From Verrucomicrobiaceae bacterium UBA1938 (GTDB lineage: Bacteria; Verrucomicrobiota; Verrucomicrobiia; Verrucomicrobiales; Verrucomicrobiaceae): a stretch of 64,000 bases of DNA. Position 1 is the stretch's first letter. Every line of letters starts with the position of its first letter. Under the pieces are notes generated by a model, which worked only from the letters and a program-made list of their open reading frames with translations, ran no database searches and was not told where the DNA came from. This document shows, one piece after another, positions 18,801 to 26,888 of the stretch. The position numbers were made by a program, and so were the translations under genes. The DNA lies in contig DDFC01000023.1 in NCBI GenBank assembly GCA_002336895.1, forward strand, positions 23,582 to 87,581. Reading direction: 5' to 3'.

Positions 18801-19135
18801 CCCAGCGTGATGGTGCCACCAGAGAGCGTGTAGCTGCCCGCAAAAGGCGTTTCAAAAATGATGCCGTTCGTCGTCACCGTGCCCACAGTCAGCGTCCCCG
18901 CCGTGCCCGCTGCGCCTCCGCCAAACTGGATGCTGTTGGTGCTGGAGTTTGCCCAGGCCACATCCCCGGCCGCATTGTAAATGGCCACCGCAGAGGTGTT
19001 CCAGCCGGCCGTGGTGCCATCAGTGACGCCATTGGCCGCAGAACCGTCATCGTCATAGATGAACGTGGCGGCGCTCCCTGTGCACACAAGCAGACACAAG
19101 GCGGCAGCCGCTCCAAAGATGGGACGGAGAAACAT
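15818..19135 (-). CDS. Autotransporter-associated beta-strand repeat protein with PEP-CTERM anchor
   Basis: 1105 residues. After a signal peptide (MFLRPIFGAAAALCLLVCTG) the protein is a long run of Gly/Thr/Ser/Asn-rich beta-helix repeats (NTYTGGTTVGGGTLQLSGSG; NTYSGGTVISQGTFLASNTS; LTKTGAGTLTLTGNNSSLTG), the autotransporter-associated beta-strand repeat seen in surface passengers. The C-terminus is VPEPSRMLLLG, a hydrophobic helix and an Arg cluster, a textbook PEP-CTERM sorting signal processed by exosortase. No translocator barrel is present, so sorting rather than autotransport is expected. No exosortase gene is in the window. It probably forms part of the extracellular matrix or cell-surface adhesion layer. 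Confidence 0.9.
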   Translation of the reverse strand: MFLRPIFGAAAALCLLVCTGSAATFIYDDDGSAANGVTDGTTAGWNTSAVAIYNAAGDVAWANSSTNSIQFGGGAAGTAGTLTVGTVTTNGIIFETPFAGSYTLSGGTITLGGTTPTLTANANAAISSVLAGSAGLTKTGAGTLTLTGNNSSLTGTINLNAGILSVVDTTTTSGTLIKLLGNSANALMLNGGTLQVLANGDGNSTVASPQTLTLGAYNTTVTADSTINVDRASGTTAAGKVIALGTLSIGANTLTVTDGNNYGVRFGTVTLTGNATFNVVNANSTPAALTLNSIATTTNSITKTGAGSLAINAGTFGNLALNGGNVDLSGTGNMADVTVSGTANITSHSGDTWTMNSLTYNSTSSGSNFNAVSSNSTYTIGAGGFSMSGGAITVNASNAGVTTKVVLQSDVSITGTASLNSTGSGIRLLDLNGASRVFTVSSGATFTVAPVVQNGSVDKEGAGTLKFTAVNTYTGGTTVGGGTLQLSGSGTLGDPTGDLTVNSGTVDLGGTSQTVNNFNGSSGSVTNSSSTAARLTVNGAGVFSGSIVNGTGTVALTKSGAGTLSLTSSAAGSNTYSGGTTLNGGILLGTDTTAYSGANPTTNKLFGTGSIAMGDGTTLQVRVDGDGTTTAQTLNYGNSMTISGSATVDVNRNVSSTAKTKTIVFGGLNMAGSTLNVVGGNSYVLRYSTLTLTGSAGLNVGSGVTLLLNSSVAGGANAITKDGVGTLTLQSGGTYGDFTINAGLADIYGINNTGNVIVTGSGTFGTHSGDTWNMTSLTYGSTGTSSFTAFSSDSTYTIGAGGLTMSKGTIQLVTSNATPPATPVNDKLVLAGDVTVTGSSSITKDTGPGNMVVDLNNQTRSFNVSSGATFTVTPTMQNGALSKTGAGIMAVSGANTYSGGTVISQGTFLASNTSGSATGTGAVSITGGTLGGTGFITPDSGNSVTISGTGSINPGAVSGDLSGTLTINGNLVMDASAGGTPSIRMDIDGKSAGQFDRIVGVGNMTLDGTITVAFASGFTGSTLAVGNSFDLFDWTTVDASGFNVNTDLALPDISSFSLAWDISHFLDSGSAGGVISVISSVPEPSRMLLLGVALGAGLMRRRRVV

Positions 19136-19364
19136 ATTCTTAGGGTTTTTTATAGAAAATCCAAAACCAAAAAAGGGGGATGGCTCTGGATCGAGTGGGG
19201 GCTGCCTCTATAACTGCACAACCGCCCTGATCAACGCCCTTCGCAGACAAACTCGCCTTCCGCCCCCGGCGTTGTCCCTCCAGCCACCCGGGCAACTAAG
19301 TCAGACCTTTAATTCCAACACCCCAGCCAGCCCCCGATCTCAAAAAGACCGCATTTCCAGCCCT

Positions 19365-21788
19365 TCACTCCTCAAAGTCCGTGTAGTGCCTCCTCCTCGG
19401 CGGCTCCGTCACCATCGCCTTCTGCTTCCAAAAGGTCGCCTGATGCAGATCCTTCTCACAGCCCACGCCTTCCAGATAGCATTGGGAAAGGCTCTTCATC
19501 GCCTCCACCACGCCCTCCTCGGCAGCGGCCTTGATCGCAGCAAATCCGGTTTTGCGTTCGCGCGTGGTCTGGCCGTGATTTAAGAGCACCATTCCCGCCA
19601 AATTTTTGGCGGGGGAAAATTTCTCCGCCACCCGCGAGAGCGTGTCGTACACATCCTGCCACAGCGCAGGGTCATGCTCCGCCTTTCGCCACAGCAGATG
19701 CGCCACCAGGTAGGCCTCCAGCGGGTGCTTGGAGCGGCTCATCACCGCCAGCACCAGCTCCCCTGCCTTCTCGATGTCCTGCGGCACCCCGCTTCCCTGA
19801 AACAACGCCTCCGCGTAGTAGAAGCGCGCATCCCGCCTCTTGCTCATTTCAAACGCCTGCTGATACAGCGCCACGCTGCGCGCGGCGTCGCGCTTGCAGC
19901 CATACCCTGCAGCGCACAGATGCCCCTCCAGCAGAGTGGCTGACACACTCCCGTTCAGCGCCAGCTCGCGCACATTCTGCACCCACCCGGCATCCAGCCA
20001 TTTGCCTTCAGTGAAAAGCTGCCGTGCCATGCGGTCGCAGAGCTTGTCGGCATACAGCATCCAGAACTTCTCCTGCGGAAACCTCTCCACCGCCTTGATC
20101 ACCACAGCCAGCGCCGGCTTGAAGTCCTGGATCATCTCCAGCCCGCGTGTCTGCTCCAGGATCTCCAGCCTCGCCTCCTCCACCTGCTCAGCAGGTGTAA
20201 AGGCGGGCCTCAGCTCGCGCAGAGACTCTGCATGGAGAAACTGCTCCTTCGCAGGCAGCAGCTCCCCCACGTCGATCCGGTCCGCCGCCTCTGTGATGCG
20301 CCAGTGCTCCGCCGCATCTCGCTGCACCGTGCATGTCAGCACGCCCTTCCCTCTCGCGATCCGCTCCCCCCGCTGCACCTCAAACTGATACGGCTGCGTC
20401 ACCTTGATGAGGTCCAGCGTCTCCGGCTCCGCCCGTGCTCCCGCCGCCACGCTGATGCGCCTCAGCGGCCAGCACGCACGCATCTCCTCCTCCTGCCGCA
20501 GCAGCGCCTCCACCGGCGGATGATCCAGCGCAAAAAACCGCCCCTGCCCTGCCGCCACATGATCCAGCAGTGTCGCCACAGACACTTCATTCCACGAGCG
20601 CACATACGCCGCCGCACGCTCCAGCGCCTCCTGTTTGGCGGAGAGCTTGGCCTCGGCACGCCTGTCCCCGCCTGCCCGTGCCATCTCATACGCCGCCAGC
20701 GCCTGCCCGATGTCAGGCTCCGTGCCATTGCCCAGCTCATACCTCTCCCCCAGCGGCATCCAGGCGGAGGCAGCTCCCAGCTTCGCCGCCAGTTTCAGAT
20801 GTTTAAAGGCCGCCTCCGTGTAGCGCGCCGGATTCTCCGGATCATCCACCACACTCACAAAATCCCTCAGCGCGTCCAGGTGCCCGGCCTTGATCGTGTG
20901 GTGCAGCAGCGTCATCACCTCAGGTCCAAACCCGCCCGAATCCCGCAGCGCCAGCGCTAGCTGCTGCGTCGCCCCCGGGTCCCCTGTCTCTGCCAGTGGC
21001 ATAAGCAGCTGCGCGGCCAGCAGCGGTGCTCCGGCACAGCGCAGGTCAGCACAGGCCCGCACCATTTTCTCGGGAGACATCTCCGCCACTGTGACCTTCG
21101 GCACCTCCGCCTCTCGCGTCTCAGAGGCCAGCCGGTCCAGATGGTGTGGCCAGTAAATGATGCCTGCGATCATCGCCGCGCACACCAGCAGTCCCACCAG
21201 CAATAGGGCTGAAGATTCCTCCTCCTCAGGCTCATCGTCCGCCGCTGTCTCCGCCCCCTTCGCAGATGCACCCGCAGAGACAGCAGGCGCTGCCGCCAAG
21301 GCACTCTCCGCATCCGTCTTTGGCGGCGGAAACGCAGGCAGTATCACCTCGCCCACCCTCGCTCCCGCGCGCGGCTTCAGCGTGATGGGCTTCAGCAGAT
21401 ACCCGCGCCGGTTGGAGCGTGCGCCAGTCGCGCCATCACCGGCTTCTGCATCACTCTCCTCCGGCTCCCGCAGCGGCTCCTCCTCCCCCTCTGCCAGATC
21501 CATCTCAAACACCTCTCCTCCGATCCCAAACGTGAACGGCGTATTCACCTCCAGCTCGCTCGAAATGACCCCGTTCACCGAAAACTGCGCGGCGGCCACC
21601 ACTCCGATGATCTGAAACGTCCGCTCGCCTGTGCGATACAGCACGCAGTGCCGACCATGAATCCCCGGCCCCTCAAAGGTGATGTCGCACTTGTCCCCGC
21701 TGCCCATCGTCAGCGAGCTGTGCAGCGGACACGAGATCCGGTGCTCGCCGCCATCTTGAGTACGCAATGTCAAAACTGTCAGGGCCAT
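19365..21788 (-). CDS. FHA-domain membrane protein with Sel1/TPR-like repeats
   Basis: 807 residues. An FHA domain (about 10-98; MGSGDKCDITFEGPGIHGRH, FSVNGVISS) recognises phosphothreonine peptides in known cases. Here the usual Ser of the SxxH region is replaced by His, so binding is uncertain. After an acidic Ala-rich linker a single membrane helix lies at about 193-212 (ALLLVGLLVCAAMIAGIIYW). The C-terminal part has Sel1-like repeats (AAKLGAASAWMPLGERYELG; AAEEGVVEAMKSLSQCYLEG VGCEKDL). Orientation and position make it the last gene of the MoxR/DUF58/DUF4175 cluster, 67 bp after the DUF4175-like gene. A scaffold for phospho-signalling, perhaps with the Ser/Thr kinase at 35 kb, is inference. 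Confidence 0.8.
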   Translation of the reverse strand: MALTVLTLRTQDGGEHRISCPLHSSLTMGSGDKCDITFEGPGIHGRHCVLYRTGERTFQIIGVVAAAQFSVNGVISSELEVNTPFTFGIGGEVFEMDLAEGEEEPLREPEESDAEAGDGATGARSNRRGYLLKPITLKPRAGARVGEVILPAFPPPKTDAESALAAAPAVSAGASAKGAETAADDEPEEEESSALLLVGLLVCAAMIAGIIYWPHHLDRLASETREAEVPKVTVAEMSPEKMVRACADLRCAGAPLLAAQLLMPLAETGDPGATQQLALALRDSGGFGPEVMTLLHHTIKAGHLDALRDFVSVVDDPENPARYTEAAFKHLKLAAKLGAASAWMPLGERYELGNGTEPDIGQALAAYEMARAGGDRRAEAKLSAKQEALERAAAYVRSWNEVSVATLLDHVAAGQGRFFALDHPPVEALLRQEEEMRACWPLRRISVAAGARAEPETLDLIKVTQPYQFEVQRGERIARGKGVLTCTVQRDAAEHWRITEAADRIDVGELLPAKEQFLHAESLRELRPAFTPAEQVEEARLEILEQTRGLEMIQDFKPALAVVIKAVERFPQEKFWMLYADKLCDRMARQLFTEGKWLDAGWVQNVRELALNGSVSATLLEGHLCAAGYGCKRDAARSVALYQQAFEMSKRRDARFYYAEALFQGSGVPQDIEKAGELVLAVMSRSKHPLEAYLVAHLLWRKAEHDPALWQDVYDTLSRVAEKFSPAKNLAGMVLLNHGQTTRERKTGFAAIKAAAEEGVVEAMKSLSQCYLEGVGCEKDLHQATFWKQKAMVTEPPRRRHYTDFEE

Positions 21789-21855
21789 CGCCTCAGACTA
21801 GGCTGAACATTTATTTAGGTCGAGTCACCTTTATCTAAAAGAGCTTAAAAGCTCC

Positions 21856-24800
21856 TTACTTTCCGGCCCCCAGCTCCTGGTAGTAGCGCTTCACCAGATC
21901 TCGATACTCCGCTGGCACTGGGTCACGATCCACTGGCGCCAGATTCTTGCCCGCATCCTTCTTCGAGAGCTCTTCCACCACCCGGTCCCGCAACTCGATG
22001 AGCGGCTGTGTGATGCGCGTACTCAGCTGCGACACCTGCGGAGCCTCGTTGCTGCGTTTGAATTCAATGCGCAGCGCCCGTGCGCGATCCTGCACCTTTG
22101 CCGCCTCATTGCGCAGCTCGGAGTTGTCCAGCAGCTCCTCCACATTGCGCAGGCGGTCGCTCCACTGCTCATAGCCATTGCCGGTAAAGACACCCGTGTC
22201 AGGCTGCTCCTTGCTGTCGTCAAAGAACAGCGCCTCGGGCACCGCCCCGCCTGCGATCTGCGGCCGCCTGCGGTCATTGTCAGAATCTCGATCCCCGGTG
22301 GTGCCTATGCCCTCGTTGCTGTCCGCCACCTGCTGCGCCTGCCCTCGGCCTTGTCCCGGTCCGGAGTTGCGCCCCTCTCCAGGTTGCTGTCCCTGCCCGG
22401 GCTTTTGACCTTGTCCAGGCTGCTGCCCTTCGCCGGGTTTGCCGCCGTTCTCCGCTGTTTCAGACTGTGGCTCACCCTGCCCCATCCCCTGCCCTTTTTG
22501 TCCGGGCTGCTGGCCTTCTTTCCCAGGCTGCTGTCCGGGCTGGTTTCCATCCCCTTGCTGGGCTGCGGCCTGCTGCTGTCCCTTGCCCAGACCTTCAGCG
22601 CCGGGCTTCTGCCCCTGCTGGCCTTTCTCGCCCGGCTTTCCCCCCTGCCCCGGCGTCTCGCCGTTTTCAGCCGTCTGCGCATCCTTGCCTTCGCCCTGGC
22701 CTTCTTTCCCTTCCTGCCCCCTGCCCGGCTGCTGGCCCTGCTGGGCCATCTTCGTCTGCCCCAGGCCATCCTTGCCCTGCTGCCCATCCCCCGGCTTCTG
22801 TCCCTCACCAGGTTTCTTTCCTTCACCCGCCTTCTGTCCCTTTTCAGCAGTCTGCTGCGCCTGCCCTTCTTTGCCCTTCTGCCCTTCGGCGGGCATTTGA
22901 TTCTTCTCTTCCCCCTGTTCCTTCTGGGCGGCGGCATTTGCAGTCTTCGCACCCGGCTCTCCAGCAGCCTCCTGCTCCTGCGCTTCCTTGATCAGCTTGT
23001 CCAGCTCGTTCTTGGCCACTCGCAGCGCCTCGCTCTCGCTGCCCAGCACACTCTCGGCCGCTTTCTCCACGCCCTTTTTGAGTTCATCCACCGCATTCGC
23101 CGCCTTGCGCTCCGCATCCTTCGCCTCGGCCTGCGAGCCGTAGCGCAGCTGGTTCTGCGCCTCCTGCAGGTTCTCCTCCAGTGCGCTCGTCTGCGCCTTG
23201 CGCACCGCGTCGTAGAGATTGCGGTGCAGCAGCGGTTCGCTTTGCTCCGCCTGCTCGCTTAGCTGCTTCATGTTGTTCAGCAGCTTCTGAATGTCCTCCT
23301 GCTGCCCCGCCATCTGCCGGCTCTGCGCAGCATTCTGCATGTTCCGCTCGATGTCTGATCCCGCCGCCTTCTGATTCTCCAGCGCCTCGCTGATCTTCTT
23401 CTGGTTCTCCGCCGCATCACGTGCCTGCTGGCGTATCTGCTTCATCTCCTCGGCAAATTTCTTCGACGTCTTCTGCCGGAAGTCCTCGCCCATCTTTTCC
23501 AGCTCGCGCTGGGCGCGGGTGGTGGAGTTCGCGGCATCCGTCAGCTTCTCGTCCTTCAGCTGCTCGGCGGCTTCCATCGCCTTCTCACGCGCCTGCTCCA
23601 GTTGCTCCTTGGCCTCCGCCATGTTCTGCGCGTTGTCCGGCTTCTCCATCCGCTCCTTGAGATCATCGATGTCGCTCAGCAGTTGCTCCTGCTCCGTCTG
23701 CAGGCGCTTCAGCTGATTCTCCAGTTCCTGCTTCTCCTCCTCGGTCTTCGCATTCGCCATTTGGTTCTGCAGTTCCTTGATCTTCTCCGCTATCGCTTCC
23801 TGTCGGCGTGCCAGCTCCTTCAGGCGGTTCAGCACCTGCAGGTTTTCCTGCTGCTCGGCGGTCTGCTCTTCAGCAGCCTTTTTCTCCTCCTCATAGCGCT
23901 GCTCCTTCTGCTTCAGTTCCAGGTCCATGATCTGGTTCTGGTTGGCCTGCTGCCCTGATCCCTGCGGTTTGTCCATTCGCATCACCTGGTGCTCGCGGCT
24001 CTGCGCACGGTGCAGCCACTCCAGCGCCGTCTGCTCAAACGTCAGCGCCTGATTCAGCGGCGAGCGCTTCTTCTCCTCCGCCGCCTGCTGCAGCGGCCTT
24101 TCCGCGTCCTTCAGGCTTTTCCACGCCTCCGTCAGCGCCTGCTTCACCTGCGAGTCCTCGGTCTTCTCCATGCCCTCCTTCACCTTTTCCAGCGCTATGC
24201 CCGTGGACTGATGCACCACCTGGATGTCAGGCACCGCAGCCTCGATCGCCTTTCCGGCATTCGTGTCGCGGATGATCTTCCACGTCGCGTTCACCAGCTG
24301 CTTCACCAGGTCCACCAGCTCGTCGCTCTGCGCCTTCGGCTGGCCGGGCTCGCTCGGCGGAGCCTCCGCCTCCCGGAAGATGTCTTCAAAGTGGCGCACA
24401 TCCGCAAAGAACATCTCGCTCATGTTGCGCCGCACCTCGCCCTTAGGCCCGGTGTCCTCCGCCCACAGGTAGTAGCTCACCAGCTGCCTCGGCTCGGCGT
24501 GCTCCTTCTCCAGCGCCAGCTCCGCCTTCACATCCTGCTTCTTCAGCGGTGCGGTCACTGCATGCTTGAACAAGATCTCCTTGCTGCTCCCGTTGATGCT
24601 GAACACCGCCCCCGACTTCACCACCCCCAGGTCATCCGACACCTTCGCCTCCACAGGCAGTTCCTGAATGCTAGACACCTGCAGATCCCGCTTCGGAAAC
24701 ACCACCTCGATCTTCGCCAGCTGGTTCGACTGCACCGTCACCGTAAACCACGGCGGATTCTTGTTCCCACGCTCCGCCTCATCCACTAGATGCAGCCGGT

Positions 24801-25944
24801 ACTTCTGCGTCTTCTCCGCCATCAGCACGCCCTCCAGCACCGTCGCATCCCCTGCTGATGGCGTCAGCGGTATCACCGTCTTGTCTTCGCCAAAAAGCTC
24901 CGCCGCCGTCAGATGCGGCCCAAAGGGGTTCACCTCCTTGCCCGCAGTACCACCTGCCACATCTCCAGCCCGCAGCGGCTTGTTCACCTTGATCCGCCAC
25001 ACGATCTTCGATCCCTCCATCGCCGTCACCTTCTGTGTGTTCTTCGTCTCCTTCACCGGCAGCTTCGTGTACTCCGGCGGCGTCACCACCACATCGCTGC
25101 TCACCAGCGCAGGATAATCAAACACCGAGATCGTGTGCACCGCCGACTTCTGCCCGCTGAACTCCACATGGTATTTTGTGTCACGCGCCACCTTGTGGAT
25201 CATCCCGCCATACACCTGCTCATCCACCGTCAGTCGCATCGGCAGGCGCTCGCGCTCCCGCCCGTCCGCCTCGCTCACCACCAGCGTCGCATCCGCAGGC
25301 ACCGGCCCGTTAAACCGCGCCTCCACGATCAGATGCGTGCCGCGCTCCAGCTCCGTGTCCCCCGGCGTCAGCAACGTCTGAAACTCCGTCGGCCTCGTCG
25401 GCTCTTCCGCCTTCTTTTGCGCGGCCACCGCCCGGCCTCGATACGCCTGCAATCGCAGCGCCACCTCCGTGGTCAGAAACAGCACCACAGCCGCGCAGGC
25501 AGTCACCAGCGCCCGCATGTAGGGCTTCTGCGTCACCGTCACCTGCCACTGCTGTGTCGCCGCATGCGCCAGCGTACGGTCAATCAGCCGCTCGTGCAAA
25601 AACCCCGCAGGCTCATCCGCACCAGCCTCATGCTCGATCGCCGTCAGCAGCAGCGCGTTCAGGCTCGGATGCCTGCGCTCAATGATCCGCGCGATCTCCT
25701 GATTACTCCACACATTCCGCCGTCCCTTGATCCACGCGATCACTCCCAGCACCACCAGTCCCAGCATCGACCACCGGTCCAGCCTCTTGGAAACCGTCAC
25801 CCCATTCAGCGCCGCCAGCAAAAACGCCCCCCTCACGACAATCCCCGTCACCAGCACCGCAGCCACATGCCGCATCAGCCGCGCCCGGCGCAAAATCTCC
25901 CGTACTTCAGCAATCCGGGCTTCGAGAATGGTGCGTGCGATCAT
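21856..25944 (-). CDS. DUF4175-like large membrane protein with Gln/Gly-rich tail
   Basis: 1362 residues from the ATG at 25944. An upstream in-frame start would translate two REP hairpins and is rejected. Two membrane helices lie near residues 25-75 (AVLVTGIVVRGAFLLAALNG; SMLGLVVLGVIAWIKG) and a third near 150 (ALVTACAAVVLFLTTEVALR). A beta-rich periplasmic region follows, then long charged coiled coils (about 640-1000). Residues about 1006-1205 are a low-complexity Gly/Gln/Pro/Lys tract with many GQQPGQ-type units, and a helical C-terminus (YRDLVKRYYQELGAGK) closes the protein. The DUF4175 family commonly sits with MoxR, DUF58 and vWA genes, as here. Its role is thought to be envelope-related but is not established. 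Confidence 0.8.
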   Translation of the reverse strand: MIARTILEARIAEVREILRRARLMRHVAAVLVTGIVVRGAFLLAALNGVTVSKRLDRWSMLGLVVLGVIAWIKGRRNVWSNQEIARIIERRHPSLNALLLTAIEHEAGADEPAGFLHERLIDRTLAHAATQQWQVTVTQKPYMRALVTACAAVVLFLTTEVALRLQAYRGRAVAAQKKAEEPTRPTEFQTLLTPGDTELERGTHLIVEARFNGPVPADATLVVSEADGRERERLPMRLTVDEQVYGGMIHKVARDTKYHVEFSGQKSAVHTISVFDYPALVSSDVVVTPPEYTKLPVKETKNTQKVTAMEGSKIVWRIKVNKPLRAGDVAGGTAGKEVNPFGPHLTAAELFGEDKTVIPLTPSAGDATVLEGVLMAEKTQKYRLHLVDEAERGNKNPPWFTVTVQSNQLAKIEVVFPKRDLQVSSIQELPVEAKVSDDLGVVKSGAVFSINGSSKEILFKHAVTAPLKKQDVKAELALEKEHAEPRQLVSYYLWAEDTGPKGEVRRNMSEMFFADVRHFEDIFREAEAPPSEPGQPKAQSDELVDLVKQLVNATWKIIRDTNAGKAIEAAVPDIQVVHQSTGIALEKVKEGMEKTEDSQVKQALTEAWKSLKDAERPLQQAAEEKKRSPLNQALTFEQTALEWLHRAQSREHQVMRMDKPQGSGQQANQNQIMDLELKQKEQRYEEEKKAAEEQTAEQQENLQVLNRLKELARRQEAIAEKIKELQNQMANAKTEEEKQELENQLKRLQTEQEQLLSDIDDLKERMEKPDNAQNMAEAKEQLEQAREKAMEAAEQLKDEKLTDAANSTTRAQRELEKMGEDFRQKTSKKFAEEMKQIRQQARDAAENQKKISEALENQKAAGSDIERNMQNAAQSRQMAGQQEDIQKLLNNMKQLSEQAEQSEPLLHRNLYDAVRKAQTSALEENLQEAQNQLRYGSQAEAKDAERKAANAVDELKKGVEKAAESVLGSESEALRVAKNELDKLIKEAQEQEAAGEPGAKTANAAAQKEQGEEKNQMPAEGQKGKEGQAQQTAEKGQKAGEGKKPGEGQKPGDGQQGKDGLGQTKMAQQGQQPGRGQEGKEGQGEGKDAQTAENGETPGQGGKPGEKGQQGQKPGAEGLGKGQQQAAAQQGDGNQPGQQPGKEGQQPGQKGQGMGQGEPQSETAENGGKPGEGQQPGQGQKPGQGQQPGEGRNSGPGQGRGQAQQVADSNEGIGTTGDRDSDNDRRRPQIAGGAVPEALFFDDSKEQPDTGVFTGNGYEQWSDRLRNVEELLDNSELRNEAAKVQDRARALRIEFKRSNEAPQVSQLSTRITQPLIELRDRVVEELSKKDAGKNLAPVDRDPVPAEYRDLVKRYYQELGAGK

Positions 25945-25982
25945 GATGGTTTCATTAACGGTGAAGGAAGCAGGAATCGTGC

Positions 25983-26038
25983 GAGCCAGGCGCCAGCAAA
26001 GTGGTCCGCACAGTCCCCTGTGCGGCGCTCCGCCATCT
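25983..26038 (+). repeat. REP hairpin, copy 1
   Basis: GCCAGCAAAGTGG leads into CCGCACAG-TCCC-CTGTGCGG (26006-26025), a perfect 8 bp stem. The following CGCTCCGCCATCTCCC is shared with copy 2. It lies between the transposase stop and the DUF4175-like start. Confidence 0.85.
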
Positions 26039-26084
26039 CCCGCCACCCCGCAAAAGCCAGCCTCCCCATCCGCAGCCGGCGTCC

Positions 26085-26143
26085 GAGCCAGATGCCAGCA
26101 AAGTGGCCCGCACAGTCCCCTGTGCGGCGCTCCGTCATCTCCC
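26085..26143 (+). repeat. REP hairpin, copy 2
   Basis: The same element 102 bp after copy 1 and in the same orientation, with the stem at 26108-26127. The central 50 bp differ from copy 1 at two positions. Confidence 0.85.
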
Positions 26144-26200
26144 ACAGCTCCTCGAAAGGCCAGAGCCCCTCATGGCAGAGTGAGACTTCCAGATTGGCAT

Positions 26201-26884
26201 CTATGCTTCGGTTCGCTGCCATAATAAAAAATTGTCCACGTCTAGCCCTGCCATCGCAGGGTTCCGGGCAATGTAATCACGAAACTTCTCAAACGAAGCT
26301 TCGTTGCGCACAAGATGATCAAAACTCTCGTCCTGCCAGAAACGACCGCTGCGCCCCAAGGCCAGATTGATTCCGATAGCCGTCCATTTCTTCCAGGACT
26401 CCACCTGCTTGAGCATGGCCTCTCGGGCCAGACCGCCGACCAGGAGATGCACGTGGTTGGGCATGACCACATAGTCACCCAGCACATACCGGCCTCCATC
26501 GAAATGATGCAAAGCATCAGCCACTATTCGGGCGATTTTCGGATCTCGCAGAGCGCACTTGCCATGACAGCCATCAAGCTCCTTTTCCAAGGACCGCGTA
26601 AAACGCCGGAAGTCCTCCCGTGTCGCACGATCAAGCATTTCAAAATCGAACCGCCAGTCTTTTGAGGACGGATTGATGTCACGCGCTAGCAGCCAGTTGT
26701 CTCGCTCCTCTCTCCACCGTTGCCAGACCACCTGTGGAATGGAATCCGCCGTGCGCCAGGTGATGAAGTAGGTGGACTGAGCCTGATCCCAATGAGGCAG
26801 ATTCCCCCGGGTGACGGTGACTCTCGCGGCCGGATTAAAAAATTGAAAGCTTGCAGGCATCACACCACGTTCAAAAACACTCAT
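26201..26884 (-). mobile_element. REP-associated tyrosine transposase (RAYT, Y1/HUH family)
   Basis: 227 residues from the ATG at 26884; an ATG at 26860 is a possible alternative. Motifs include LPHWDQAQSTYFITWRTADS, YVLGDYVVMPNHVHLLVGGL carrying the HUH metal-binding pair (His-Val-His), GRSGRFWQDESFDHLVRNEA and FRDYIARNPAMAGL with the candidate catalytic tyrosine. This is the single-domain transposase family that mobilises REP hairpins. It starts 4 nt after the BatA-like stop and is bracketed by three matching REP hairpins (two beyond its 3' end, one inverted beyond its 5' end), a complete REPtron. All expected motifs are intact, so it may be active. Confidence 0.9.
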
Positions 26885-26888
26885 TCGG

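Noticed and set aside
25945..26145. Upstream extension of the DUF4175-like gene to 26145
   Set aside because: The extra residues are two translated REP hairpins (GAPHRGLCGPLCW twice), and the membrane-protein start at 25944 fits the family.
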